DNA from: CAYYYP01 sp964475985
GTDB lineage: Bacteria; Bdellovibrionota; UBA1018; CAYHWW01
NCBI GenBank assembly: GCA_964475985.1
Contig: CAYYYP010000014.1
Location: 1-64,000, forward strand
Length of the DNA: 64,000 bases
Direction: 5' to 3'
Of this stretch, positions 51,484 through 60,567 are shown one piece after another. Numbering within the stretch: the stretch's first letter is position 1; each line of letters begins with the position of its first letter. The notes beneath the pieces are model-generated. The model was not told where the DNA came from, did not search any database, and saw nothing but the letters and a program-made list of their open reading frames with translations. The translations under genes and the position numbers were made by a program.

Positions 51484-53492
51484 CACCATTCAGGAACGGA
51501 GACTTAAAAAGTTTTGAAACAAGATCGGGCGAAATTTTCTCCGCCCGCTACCTGACCTTAGCAAAAAAAACGGATCGACTCTTTGCCTACCTCTTTATGT
51601 TTCAGTGGATGCTGGGAATTCTTTTTGCAATTTTCATCTCTCCCAAAACTTGGTCCGGGGAATCGAGTCAGATTCACATACATGTTTATTCTGCCATTTT
51701 CCTGGGCGGTATTTTGGCATCATTGCCTATATACCTCGCATTTACGAACCCGGGCGCCACATTCAATCGAATGGTGGTAGCCGTTTCCCAGATTTTATTT
51801 TCCGTACTCCTCATCCACCTTACCGGGGGTCGGATTGAAACTCATTTTCATATTTTTGGCTCCCTTGCCTTCTTAGCGATTTACCGTGATTGGCGACCAG
51901 TGCTGATTGGCACGGCGGTTACGGCGATCGATCATCTCGTTCGGGGTGCGCTCTGGCCAGAGTCCGTCTACGGAATTCTAAGCGCCACGCCATGGCGGGC
52001 ATTTGAGCACTCGGGCTGGGTCATCTTTGAGGATGTTATCCTCTTTCATTCCATAAAAATTGCACGACAGGAACTAACCTCTATTTCCGAAAACCAGGTG
52101 CACCTCGAGGATCAATCTCAGCAGTTGGCGGTGGAACGAAATCAAGTCAAACTTCTCTTCGATGCGGCGACCATCGCCAATCAATCGGAGTCCACGGATG
52201 TCGCCATCCAAAAAATGCTTGATCTGATCTGTAAATATTCGGGTTGGCCCATGGGCCATGCGTTTGTCTTTCCGGAAACGGGATCAACCCTGGTTTCTTC
52301 TAAACTCTGGTATTTAAGCGAACCCGAACGTTTTAGAATATTTCGTGAAGCAACCGAAGGTATTTCCTGCAAACCTGGCGAAGGTTTACCGGGCCAAGTT
52401 TTCCTTGAGGCAAAACCCAAATGGATAACCGTGGTGGTCAATGATCAAAACTTCCTGCGGACTCAGGTTGCCGTGGAAATCGGCATTCACTCAGCCTTTG
52501 CCTTTCCCCTTCTAGCCCAAGAAAAAGTAGTCGCGGTGCTTGAATTTTTCTCTGAGGAAGTCATCGAAAAAAATGAAATGCTGATCGAAACCGTAGCGCA
52601 TATTGGGCGACAGCTGGGCCAGGTTTTTGAACGAACGAGATCACGCAGTTCCTTGCAAAGCGCGCATGACTCCATATCGGAACTCAATCAGTCACTTGAG
52701 ACGAAAGTCTTGGAGCGAACGAAGGAGCTTGAGGATTCAAAACAACTAGTCCTCAGCCAACAACAGACTCTCCTCGTTAACTCAAAAATGTCTGCCCTTG
52801 GGGAAATGGCTGGCGGCATCGCCCATGAAATCAATACCCCGCTGACGATCGTCAGCCTTTTGTCTGCCCAAATGGAAAAAGTGATGGCCGACGAAGTCCC
52901 GGACAAAAAACAACTTCAAATGATGATCTCAAAAATTGTCAAAACTACCGAACGCATCGCAAGGATCATACGCGGAATGAGGACCTTCTCCCGCGACGGT
53001 AGTAAAGACAGCTTTCATGCGGTGAATATTAAACAGCTCATCAATGAGACCATCAGCTTCTGCCAGGAACGGTTCAGAAATGATGGCACCGCGTTGATCC
53101 TCGATGAGATTCATGAGTCCATTTTTATTGAGGCACGAGCCACGGAAATTTCTCAAGTACTGCTTAACATCCTGAACAATGCCCATGATGCGATTAGCGG
53201 TCTGGATCAGAAATGGATCAAAATATCCGTATTTGAACTTGTAGATCAGATAGAGCTTCGCATCACGGATAGTGGATCGGGGGTTCCGCCGGAGACCCAG
53301 AAAAAAATGTTCCAACCGTTTTTCACCACGAAGGAAATCGGTAAAGGTACGGGAATGGGCCTGAGCATCTCTTTAGGCATCGTGAAAAGTCATGGCGGTG
53401 AATTGAATCTAGACCAAAAATGCGAAAATACTTGTTTTTTCATTCGCCTGCCAAAGATCCAAGTTAGGAATGTGCGCGCAAAAGTTGCCTGA
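51480..53492 (+). CDS. Membrane-bound sensor histidine kinase with GAF domain
   Basis: A 670-residue kinase. About six membrane segments are found between residues 35 and 190; they contain RIETHFHIFGSLAFLAIYRD, whose histidines (H-x-H) could bind metal or haem. A GAF domain follows (about 225-375), then a coiled coil, then the HisKA part with the phospho-histidine at residue 449 in GEMAGGIAHEINTPLTIVS and an ATP-binding domain with QVLLNILNNAHDAISGL (N box), RITDSGSGVPPETQKKMF (G1) and GKGTGMGLSISLGIV (G2). It has no receiver domain. The partner regulator is not adjacent. Confidence 0.93.
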   Translation: MTPFRNGDLKSFETRSGEIFSARYLTLAKKTDRLFAYLFMFQWMLGILFAIFISPKTWSGESSQIHIHVYSAIFLGGILASLPIYLAFTNPGATFNRMVVAVSQILFSVLLIHLTGGRIETHFHIFGSLAFLAIYRDWRPVLIGTAVTAIDHLVRGALWPESVYGILSATPWRAFEHSGWVIFEDVILFHSIKIARQELTSISENQVHLEDQSQQLAVERNQVKLLFDAATIANQSESTDVAIQKMLDLICKYSGWPMGHAFVFPETGSTLVSSKLWYLSEPERFRIFREATEGISCKPGEGLPGQVFLEAKPKWITVVVNDQNFLRTQVAVEIGIHSAFAFPLLAQEKVVAVLEFFSEEVIEKNEMLIETVAHIGRQLGQVFERTRSRSSLQSAHDSISELNQSLETKVLERTKELEDSKQLVLSQQQTLLVNSKMSALGEMAGGIAHEINTPLTIVSLLSAQMEKVMADEVPDKKQLQMMISKIVKTTERIARIIRGMRTFSRDGSKDSFHAVNIKQLINETISFCQERFRNDGTALILDEIHESIFIEARATEISQVLLNILNNAHDAISGLDQKWIKISVFELVDQIELRITDSGSGVPPETQKKMFQPFFTTKEIGKGTGMGLSISLGIVKSHGGELNLDQKCENTCFFIRLPKIQVRNVRAKVA

Positions 53493-53559
53493 ACTAAGGC
53501 TAGGTGCATTGATTCGACAAGGGGTCCTAGGTTCAGAAGCTCCAAAGAAGAGTTATTTT

Positions 53560-55092
53560 TTACGGCTCTTCGACCACCAGCAACGTTTCACAGCGTACCC
53601 CTCGTCTTGCGTTGTATTCCATCACGGCGTTCGTTGCGGCGAGTTCAAGCTGCTCCTCGGTGCCCCATTCAAACATGTTTGCTTGACGCGTTTGACGCGC
53701 AATATCATACCGAGCTATGCGACCGGGGATTTCCACGCTAAAAAATCTTTTGAGCTCATGCCGGTAGCGCCGAGTATCAAGCACTAATCCCGTTGCGGTT
53801 AATGCGTAAAACGGCATGGGTGCAAGAGTAGCGAAAGTTGAAGCAACTTGGGCCTTCCAACCTGAAACGACCGTCGCTTGCCTGGCCACATTGATGAGAT
53901 GCAAATTGGTGAACATAGCATTGATCACTTCCCACCACGCCCTGGTTTTGCGAGTGGTATTTGTGGAATGAGGCCCGCGCCAAAAAGCCCTTAATCTTTC
54001 GCGGAAATCTTTTTTAAATTCGGTTTTTAAAACAGTTGGATCTTCATTCTGTCGGGCAACACCTTTTTGTCGGCGATTGATCCATTCATCGCCAAAGGTG
54101 CGGCTAACTAAAGACATCAATGCCGTGGTGAAAGCTACCCCGATCGTACTCGGGGTAAATGCTTGGTCCCAATAAACTGCGATGGGAACAAAAATAAATG
54201 TAGCAAATGAAATCAGAAAACGACTGGTTCGAAAAAAAAGCATGCCCTGCTCTTCCAACCATTGAGGATTGCCGTTGGCATCCCGGCTTTCTGGCGCATC
54301 AATTCCACTGCCCGTATAATTTCCGAGCCAAAGGTTTTTATACATATTGACCCAGATCCACATGGCTAGGACCACACCTCCCGTGACGTAATGGATATTT
54401 CCCGAATCATGACCTTGCGCTCTTTCCGCCAAACTTTTGACATAAAATGCCACCGCCAAATTAGTGCCACCGATGAGGCTTTGCTGGTTGGCAAGCTTGA
54501 TATTATTTTTTCGGTCTTCCGCGGGAAGATCCGTTTCTAAAAATGTCACCCCCGCCGGCAAACCTTCGGGCATTCCAAAAAGCCAGCGGCTCAATAACCT
54601 GGTTCTTTGCGCCACCGTATGGGCATCAACCGGGACAACCTGCGTTCCCGCCAAAGCCTCGGGGGTGGATTCCGCTCCGTAGGCCAGCCGGAAAGCTTCC
54701 GGGTACTGGGCATATCGAGCGACGGACTCTTCAAACTGGCGTGCGTCCAAGAGCTGCGGAGAATTTCCTTTGATTTCAATTTTTGCTTTCGCCAAATGAG
54801 TTCTGATCCAACGCAGTTGCCGAGGCAGGTAATTACCTACATGAACAATGCTAACCCTGGGCCGCTCAGCTGGCGGGAGGTGACCGTATTTACGCAGATA
54901 CTGAGTTACAAACTCACGTCCAAAAGAGTCGGCCGCCGCCAGATCTGGAATATTAAAGCCCGCTACAGCGGGGGAAGACGAGGAGTCTTCGGCCTTAACC
55001 TCAAAATCTAAGGCCCCCCAGACCGATAGAAACAAAATCAAACTTAAAACCTTGTGAACCCTTTTAAACCAATGAAAATCAGACAAGAACAA
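53560..55092 (-). CDS. Large secreted/membrane protein, paralogue of the one at 57905
   Basis: A 510-residue protein with a signal peptide (VLSLILFLSVWGALDFEVKA), about 200 extracytoplasmic residues, then four or more membrane segments (HYVTGGVVLAMWIWVNMY; FLISFATFIFVPIAVYW; a GVAFTTALMSLV segment; a FATLAPMPFYALTATGLV segment) and a soluble end. No family motif is known to me. A similar plan, including WxNxYKN/TWKNYAG and WxxEL/NRRQ parts, occurs in the protein encoded at 57905, on the other side of the Phn-type transporter. The gene is divergent from that transporter. Confidence 0.6.
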   Translation of the reverse strand: MFLSDFHWFKRVHKVLSLILFLSVWGALDFEVKAEDSSSSPAVAGFNIPDLAAADSFGREFVTQYLRKYGHLPPAERPRVSIVHVGNYLPRQLRWIRTHLAKAKIEIKGNSPQLLDARQFEESVARYAQYPEAFRLAYGAESTPEALAGTQVVPVDAHTVAQRTRLLSRWLFGMPEGLPAGVTFLETDLPAEDRKNNIKLANQQSLIGGTNLAVAFYVKSLAERAQGHDSGNIHYVTGGVVLAMWIWVNMYKNLWLGNYTGSGIDAPESRDANGNPQWLEEQGMLFFRTSRFLISFATFIFVPIAVYWDQAFTPSTIGVAFTTALMSLVSRTFGDEWINRRQKGVARQNEDPTVLKTEFKKDFRERLRAFWRGPHSTNTTRKTRAWWEVINAMFTNLHLINVARQATVVSGWKAQVASTFATLAPMPFYALTATGLVLDTRRYRHELKRFFSVEIPGRIARYDIARQTRQANMFEWGTEEQLELAATNAVMEYNARRGVRCETLLVVEEP

Positions 55093-55208
55093 ATCCCCCG
55101 CTAACTGGATTTCTTGTATGTGCTTCGTAAGGTCCTAGCAACCCGTGAGTTAAACGTTAAAAGAATTAATACGGTTTGACCTCTCACGAAAAACTTTAAG
55201 TTGCGTCC

Positions 55209-55232
55209 GTCATTAACGTGGAATTAAATGAC
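55209..55232. promoter_or_regulatory. Inverted repeat upstream of the Phn-type transporter
   Basis: GTCATT (55209-55214) and AATGAC (55227-55232) form a short inverted repeat about 140 bases before phnC, in the intergenic gap shared with the divergent membrane protein gene. GTCAT parts resemble half of a Pho box, but the 11-base repeat period of a real Pho box is not there. The hairpin AAATTTAACC...GGGTTTAAATT near 55293-55320 is nearby. Confidence 0.3.
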
Positions 55233-55370
55233 CCGGCATGTTATCAGCTGGGCACCAATTTAAGGAGCCATCCGCCGTATGAGTTGTCCCAAATTTAACC
55301 TACTTACTGGGTTTAAATTGATCCCATGCTCCGCCTTATTTCGGCTATCCCTCGGTGAGAGTACGTGGTT

Positions 55371-56108
55371 ATGATTCATTTCGAAAACGTCACCAAACAA
55401 TTTCCCGATGGCACCAAAGCCATCAGCGACTTTGATTTTAAAGTTGGCCAAGGCGAGTTTATTTCCATCATTGGCCGAAGTGGCGCCGGCAAATCTACTT
55501 TATTGCGCCTTATTAATGCGACCATCCTACCTAGTCAGGGCCAGGTTCATGTTTTGGGGCACCACCTCAGGAATCGTGAATCTAAACATGAGGTCCGTTT
55601 GGTTCGCCGAGAAGTGGGCTTCATTTTCCAACAATTTAACCTTATTAAAACCCATTCCGTACTTTCTAACGTACTCATGGGCCGCCTAGGGTACACGGGG
55701 ACACTCCGTGGCCTTTTTGGAATTTTTACGGACGAAGAAAAGGAAACTGCCGCCTCTGTACTAAAAGAAGTTGGCCTTAAAGACCAAATTTTAAAACGGG
55801 TAGACCAGCTTTCGGGTGGCCAGCAACAGCGAGTGGCCATCGCGCGTGCCATCGTGCAGAATCCTAAAATCATTCTCGCCGATGAACCCATGGCTTCCTT
55901 GGATCCTAGGCTTTCTGAGGTCGTTCTCGATCTGCTTTATAAATTCAATCAGGAACGTAACATTACGGTTCTCGTGAACGTGCACGTGCTTGAGCTAGCA
56001 AGGCGCCGAGCGACCCGAATTATTGGCCTAAACAAAGGCCATCTCGTATTTGACGGCAGTGCCAACCAATTGACGGAAGAACAGGTGAGTCACGTTTATG
56101 CCGACTAA
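55371..56108 (+). CDS. phnC: Phosphonate/phosphite-type ABC transporter ATP-binding protein
   Basis: A 245-residue ATPase from ATG 55371. Walker A is ISIIGRSGAGKSTLLRLIN, the signature is QLSGGQQQRVAIARAI, Walker B is KIILADEPMASLDP, and the switch is VNVHVLELARRRATR. FIFQQFNLIKTHSVLSNVLM is the Q-loop. These match PhnC. The stop overlaps the permease start by 11 bases. The order C-E-D differs from the classical phnCDE. No C-P lyase or phosphite dehydrogenase genes are near, so the substrate is open. Confidence 0.92.
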   Translation: MIHFENVTKQFPDGTKAISDFDFKVGQGEFISIIGRSGAGKSTLLRLINATILPSQGQVHVLGHHLRNRESKHEVRLVRREVGFIFQQFNLIKTHSVLSNVLMGRLGYTGTLRGLFGIFTDEEKETAASVLKEVGLKDQILKRVDQLSGGQQQRVAIARAIVQNPKIILADEPMASLDPRLSEVVLDLLYKFNQERNITVLVNVHVLELARRRATRIIGLNKGHLVFDGSANQLTEEQVSHVYAD

Positions 56109-56871
56109 AAAACAATTTAAAAACATCTTTAACCTTACTTTAGTCGCCATACTTCTTGTGGCGTTTTATTTTTCCTTCCAGGCCGTGGAGTTCAGCTTCT
56201 CAAAACTCATTGATGGCGGCCCTTTCATGCTGGATTTTTTAAGGCGAATGTACCCGCCAAATTTTGGCGTTTTAGATAAAGTTTTTCAGCAGGTTTTAGT
56301 CACTATCGAACTCGCCTTTGTCAGCACCACCATCGCCATGATTCTTTCCATTCCCTTGGGATTTCTTGCCGCGAATAATGTCATGCACAATAAGATTGTG
56401 GTGCAGGTCGTTCGCTTTTTCCTGAATGCCGACCGAGCCATCGATGCCCTTATTTTAGCCCTGTTTTTTGTTTCGGCCGTGGGACTTGGCCCGTTTCCGG
56501 GCACCCTTGCCCTCTCCATCCACTCCGTCGGAATGCTCGCCCAAATGATGTATCAGGTGATTGAGTCCGTGGATAAAAAACCCATTGAGGCCATCGAATC
56601 CGTGGGAGCCGGGCACTTAAATGTCATCCGCTGGGGAATTCTACCGCAAGTACTCCCGTACTTTCTCTCTTACTATTTATTGCGGTTTGAACTCAATATT
56701 CGTGCGGCCGTGGTTTTAGGTATCGTGGGCGCGGGCGGAATTGGGTTTCTTTTGCAATCCTATATGCGCCTTTTTCAGTACCAGAACGTCTGTACCGTCG
56801 TATTGACCATTCTGATCCTCGTTATGGCCATTGATTTTCTCTCGTCGAAATTACGCGCGAAATTAGTCTAG
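56098..56871 (+). CDS. phnE: Phosphonate/phosphite-type ABC transporter permease
   Basis: A 257-residue permease with an N-terminal membrane segment, RRMYPPNFGVLDKVFQQVLV, then the usual domain of binding-protein-dependent permeases. IEAIESVGAGHLNVIRWGIL is the EAA loop with the conserved Gly, and RAAVVLGIVGAGGIGFLLQS is the well-known final segment of PhnE (VLGIVGAGGIG). It follows phnC with an 11-base overlap. Confidence 0.93.
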   Translation: MPTKKQFKNIFNLTLVAILLVAFYFSFQAVEFSFSKLIDGGPFMLDFLRRMYPPNFGVLDKVFQQVLVTIELAFVSTTIAMILSIPLGFLAANNVMHNKIVVQVVRFFLNADRAIDALILALFFVSAVGLGPFPGTLALSIHSVGMLAQMMYQVIESVDKKPIEAIESVGAGHLNVIRWGILPQVLPYFLSYYLLRFELNIRAAVVLGIVGAGGIGFLLQSYMRLFQYQNVCTVVLTILILVMAIDFLSSKLRAKLV

Positions 56872-56930
56872 ACCCTGTATGGTCGGCTTAATTCAAAGAT
56901 CTATATCCTTATAATTGAGGTGGCTTGTTC

Positions 56931-57824
56931 ATGAGTTTTAGAAGAATTTCCCCGCTTTTAGTGTGCCTTTCTATTCTATTTGCCTTCGCCGGATGTTCAA
57001 AACGGGAGGCCTCCACTGAATTGGTCATCGGTTTTAACCCCGTGGAGAACGTAGATGCAGTGGAAGCCAATGGAATAGAACTCGCAAAAATCCTTAAGAG
57101 TAAGACTGGCCTTGATCTGAAAACTTTCGTGGCGAGCGACTTTGGGGCTCTTATTGAAGCTCTTAGGGCAGGCAGGATCCATTTTGCGTTCCTTCCACCC
57201 TTCAGTTTAGTTCAAGGCGAAAAAGTGGCCGGAGCTAAAATCCTTTTAAAAGCCGTGCGTAAGGGAAGGGCTCATTTCTTCAGCGCCATCATAACCACAA
57301 AGAACTTCAAAACCATCCAAGAGCTCAAGGGTAAAACCATCGCTTGGACGGACCCTTCCAGTGCCTCTGGCCATATCATGGCTAAAAGCGCGCTCATGGA
57401 TATGGGAATTGACCCCGATACCTTTTTTAGCAAGCAGGTTTTTGCGGGGGCCCATGACGCGTTGGTGCTTTCCGTCATCAATAAGACCGTCGACGCCGGA
57501 GCAACCTTCTGCGACGATGAAAAGGGCCTTACGGGCGCCTGGCAACAGTTCGTAAAGGATCCAGAGCAAACAAAAAATATTCATACCTTACTAGTCAGCA
57601 AACCCATTCCGGGTGATACGCTTTCCACGTCAAATAAATTTTATTTAGAACATAGGGACGTAGTGGATAAAGTTGTAAGCGTTATGCTTGAGTTGGGCAA
57701 TAGCCCAGAAGGCAAAAAAGTGCTGAAAGACCTTTATCATATCGATTCCATGGTACCTGCCAAATCCGAGGAATATGAGCCTATACGCGAAGCCGCACGG
57801 CGTCTTAAAATCGGCGACGTTTAA
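56931..57824 (+). CDS. phnD: Phosphonate/phosphite-type binding lipoprotein
   Basis: A binding protein of about 297 residues from ATG 56931, with GAGGTGG 7 bases before it; the TTG at 56925 is too near that site. The signal segment SPLLVCLSILFAFAGC has a lipobox, so the protein is lipid-anchored. The PhnD core is seen: VIGFNPVENVDAVEANGIELA, ALRAGRIHFAFLPPFSLVQG, LKGKTIAWTDPSSASGHIMAKSALM-type loop (shown in part as TIAWTDPSSASGH) and AGAHDALVLSVINKTVDAGATF. Tyrosine and serine residues expected to hold the ligand phosphonate group are in SSASG. Closes the phnCED operon; the membrane-protein gene at 57905 follows by 80 bases. Confidence 0.92.
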   Translation: MSFRRISPLLVCLSILFAFAGCSKREASTELVIGFNPVENVDAVEANGIELAKILKSKTGLDLKTFVASDFGALIEALRAGRIHFAFLPPFSLVQGEKVAGAKILLKAVRKGRAHFFSAIITTKNFKTIQELKGKTIAWTDPSSASGHIMAKSALMDMGIDPDTFFSKQVFAGAHDALVLSVINKTVDAGATFCDDEKGLTGAWQQFVKDPEQTKNIHTLLVSKPIPGDTLSTSNKFYLEHRDVVDKVVSVMLELGNSPEGKKVLKDLYHIDSMVPAKSEEYEPIREAARRLKIGDV

Positions 57825-57904
57825 TTCAAATTTCTTCATTTAATTCTGTAAGCCCAGACCCCGTTGTGATAGACTCCTGCTGTCAATTTTAAATCGAGGT
57901 TTGA

Positions 57905-59506
57905 ATGATTTGCTGTCATCCATGCTCTGCAGATAGAATATCGCGTCTTAAACGAGATCTATTTATAAGATGGATGATTTTTTTCTTCGTTTTGGCGGCC
58001 TTCCTGGGTGGACAGCCAAGCTATGCAGACCCAACCGACGACGATGCTCCGGAAATTACAGAACGCGGAGTGGAGGATGTGGAACTTCCTCCAGCAAGTG
58101 ATGAAGATGGCGTAAATCCTACCGCACTGACTCCTGAAGGCACGGTTTTTCGAGATACTAATCCTGGACCAACGGAGGCATCGACTCCGTCGGCTCTTGA
58201 TATTGAACTTCCGGTTGCTTCCCCTGAAACCACGGCACATGCCGCGGATCAATTTATCGCTAACCAAGGTGAGATTATCGCTCAGATTTTCCAAATGCAT
58301 CGATCATTGCAGGTGCACCTTGCTGAACAGCAACGCCTACTTGGGGACAAACAATTCCGCAAAGATGTTTTGGCTGGCAAGAAAGATCATCTTAGAGTCC
58401 ATGATGAAACTATAGGTTGGGCCGAGCCCACTACCATCGATGAAATTATGATTACCCGAGTCGTGCATAGCGGCACCGGCATCGCATTTCTCATCATTGA
58501 TGAAAGAGTCAACACGACGTCAGATCACTTCCGCCAATATGTTGCGCGTCTACATCAAGAATCCAACCGAACCGGTCGGCATGTCATGATCATAAAAACC
58601 AATGCGAACGGGCATAGCCTTGAATACAGTCCAATGCCTAGAATGAATACGGCGCAGTGGTGGCGGGAATTTTATGATGCCGTTACCGTAAGGCCTACGG
58701 CAGGGCATATCAAAGTAGCTATGCTTTCGGCAGGCGCCCAGGTGGCGGTTGCACTTAGCGTAAGTAAGCTTCAGGTTTTGCTATCTGCAAACCCGCACGG
58801 TTCCATAGATTTAAGACCCGCAATACTGTCGGGAATTTTTGGAACGGTAATGGGGATTTTCGTAGGCACCTGGAAAAATTATGCGGGCAGGGGCAGCAAC
58901 TTTGAAATTACCATTAAGAATTCAGCGATTAGTACCGCATTTGCTTACATACTTCATGCATGGACCCACCACGGACTTGCAAGCTTAAGTATTATGGATG
59001 CAACGGGTTTGCTGGCAAATGCGTCACTTATAACCAATGTTTACGTAAACAACTACACCAAGACGTTTTGGAGCGAACTCTCTAGGATTCGTGAAAACAT
59101 GGGCGCCAATCGCGGTACAATCTGGGGCCTTCCCCGGACTGCACTGGAGTATCAGCTTATTTATCTCGCTCCGTTCACTCTAAAAATCCTAGATCTCGTT
59201 CAATTCAACGTACATGTTCCCTTGCTCGGTACCCTGCCTCTGGGAAAATTAGTTTTTTTGAGTTCAGCCTTTTGGGTGCAAAAACTAGTCGTAAATTACG
59301 CAGTCAGAAATAAGTATGAGCGCGCCGCAGAACGACAAAGAGAGTGGGAAGATTTTATTTCGGGGCGCGCCTTACTAAACTCCATGCGAGAATATGTATC
59401 GTTGACTCGCAGCGCGATAAACCGAGCCGGGCAGACCTTAAGCACGGTCAAACAAAGTTGTTCTGAGTTCCTCACAGGTATACAAGGCCCCAGAATTGGT
59501 GAATAA
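57905..59506 (+). CDS. Large secreted/membrane protein, paralogue of the one at 53560
   Basis: A 533-residue protein, starting at ATG 57905 with GAGG 5 bases upstream. The signal segment WMIFFFVLAAFLGGQPSYAD is followed by an acidic stretch, a domain of about 200 residues with FLIIDERVNTTSDHFRQYVA, and four or more membrane segments (AMLSAGAQVAVALSV; LSGIFGTVMGIFVGTW; TAFAYILHAWTHHGLA; LEYQLIYLAPFTLKILDLV; LVFLSSAFWVQKLVVNYA). It ends in a charged coil. Plan and some motifs are shared with the protein encoded at 53560. The gene directly follows phnD, so it may belong to the transporter operon. Confidence 0.65.
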   Translation: MICCHPCSADRISRLKRDLFIRWMIFFFVLAAFLGGQPSYADPTDDDAPEITERGVEDVELPPASDEDGVNPTALTPEGTVFRDTNPGPTEASTPSALDIELPVASPETTAHAADQFIANQGEIIAQIFQMHRSLQVHLAEQQRLLGDKQFRKDVLAGKKDHLRVHDETIGWAEPTTIDEIMITRVVHSGTGIAFLIIDERVNTTSDHFRQYVARLHQESNRTGRHVMIIKTNANGHSLEYSPMPRMNTAQWWREFYDAVTVRPTAGHIKVAMLSAGAQVAVALSVSKLQVLLSANPHGSIDLRPAILSGIFGTVMGIFVGTWKNYAGRGSNFEITIKNSAISTAFAYILHAWTHHGLASLSIMDATGLLANASLITNVYVNNYTKTFWSELSRIRENMGANRGTIWGLPRTALEYQLIYLAPFTLKILDLVQFNVHVPLLGTLPLGKLVFLSSAFWVQKLVVNYAVRNKYERAAERQREWEDFISGRALLNSMREYVSLTRSAINRAGQTLSTVKQSCSEFLTGIQGPRIGE

Positions 59507-59519
59507 AAGTTTTATCAAA

Positions 59520-59568
59520 TAAAAAAGGCAGGGAGCCCTTTGCCTACTTACGCAAAGGATTCCCTGCC
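59520..59568 (-). terminator. Intrinsic terminator of the first flagellin gene
   Basis: GGCAGGGA (59527-59534) pairs with TCCCTGCC (59561-59568), and CCTTTGC with GCAAAGG inside, 15 pairs in all. On the minus strand it is followed by TTTTTTATT, the proper U-run for transcripts coming from the flagellin gene at 60443. Confidence 0.85.
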
Positions 59569-59603
59569 AAATTTTCATTCACGGTTTAAGTGAAGGTTTA
59601 AGC

Positions 59604-60443
59604 TTAGCCGCCTTCGAGAAGGCGCAAAGCCATTTTGTTGATCACATTCGCTTGAGCAAGCACTGCGGTTCCAGATTGCATCAAGATGGACTGTCTCGTC
59701 ATCTCAGAGCTTTCCGAAGCAATGTCCGTATCGCGGATACGGCTATTGGCAGCGGCTAAGTTCTCATCGCTGATCGCCAAGTTGTTAATGGTTGATTGGA
59801 GCCTGTTTTGCAGAGCACCCAAGTCAGCGCGCACTGAGTTGACGTGAATCAAAGAGTCGTCGATGACGCTCAAAGTCGTTTGGGCGCCAAGCTTTGTTGC
59901 GATGGATTCGCCACCAAGCTTAAGGGCCGCCAAAGTTACGTTCGCAGATTCACCATTATAAACCACGCGGTCTAGAATAGGGTTGTTGCGCACGCCGACC
60001 TGAACTTCAATGATTCCGGCTCTTCCGTTAAGGAGAGGGGTTCCATTGAATTCCGTTGCGTTAGCGATACGATCGATTTCGTCTTTAAGACTCTGAAACT
60101 CTCGGTCCGTGAACTTACGTTCTACTTCACCGACGGTGTCAGAAGCCGCTTGCACTGACAGTTCTCTAAGACGAATCAATATATTGCCGATTTCGTTAAG
60201 ACCGCCTTCAGAAACTTGAATCAAGCTTACGCCATCCATCGCATTTCGTTTTGCCTGTCTCATGCCCCTTAATTGGGCAATCAAATTTTCAGAGATCGCG
60301 AGACCTGCGGCGTCATCACCGGCGTGATTGATCCTTGATCCCGAAGACAATCGCTCTAAGCTCTTGTCCAAATTAGCTCGTGTTCCACTGAGATACCTCT
60401 GCGCTCCGAGGGCAGATGTGTTTGTCGATATTCTAAATCCCAT
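59604..60443 (-). CDS. fliC: Flagellin
   Basis: Flagellin is the subunit of the flagellar filament, exported through the flagellar type III system and assembled at the tip. The 279-residue protein has the conserved N-terminal D0/D1 part (GFRISTNTSALGAQRYLSGT, RLSSGSRINHAGDDAAGLAI) and the C-terminal part (ALQNRLQSTINNLAISDENL, SRIRDTDIASESSEMTRQ, QSGTAVLAQANVINKMALRL). The variable domain is very short, as in Bdellovibrio-type flagellins. The Shine-Dalgarno is GGAGG, 9 bases before ATG 60443. It should be transcribed from the sigma-28-like site at 60541-60567 and stops at the terminator at 59527. Confidence 0.96.
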   Translation of the reverse strand: MGFRISTNTSALGAQRYLSGTRANLDKSLERLSSGSRINHAGDDAAGLAISENLIAQLRGMRQAKRNAMDGVSLIQVSEGGLNEIGNILIRLRELSVQAASDTVGEVERKFTDREFQSLKDEIDRIANATEFNGTPLLNGRAGIIEVQVGVRNNPILDRVVYNGESANVTLAALKLGGESIATKLGAQTTLSVIDDSLIHVNSVRADLGALQNRLQSTINNLAISDENLAAANSRIRDTDIASESSEMTRQSILMQSGTAVLAQANVINKMALRLLEGG

Positions 60444-60483
60444 GATTTAGCCTCCGTTCTTCGCTCGATCCTCCATAATGTGG

Positions 60484-60505
60484 GCCACCGTATCCATACG
60501 GTGGC
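60484..60505 (-). promoter_or_regulatory. Leader hairpin of the first flagellin mRNA
   Basis: GCCACCGTA and TACGGTGGC form nine perfect pairs around the tetraloop TGGA, just downstream of the predicted promoter and about 40 bases before the ATG. It may stabilise the mRNA or regulate translation, as leaders of flagellin genes often do. Confidence 0.45.
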
Positions 60506-60540
60506 AGGGCATCCATGTCCTTTTGTTAATGGTTAATATT

Positions 60541-60567
60541 ATATCTTCATCACTTAACGATTCTTTA
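60541..60567 (-). promoter_or_regulatory. Sigma-28-like promoter of the first flagellin gene
   Basis: On the minus strand: TAAA (60564-60567), 15 bases, GAAGATAT (60541-60548). The FliA -10 consensus is GCCGATAA, so five of eight bases agree and the spacer is exact. About 98 bases lie between it and the ATG. Confidence 0.45.

Noticed and set aside
55209..55232. Pho box before phnC
   Set aside because: Only an inverted GTCATT pair is present; the direct CTGTCAT repeats at 11-base period are missing.
55371..57824. C-P lyase type phosphonate degradation locus
   Set aside because: Only the transporter is there; no phnG-M or hydrolase genes are in the surrounding 20 kb.
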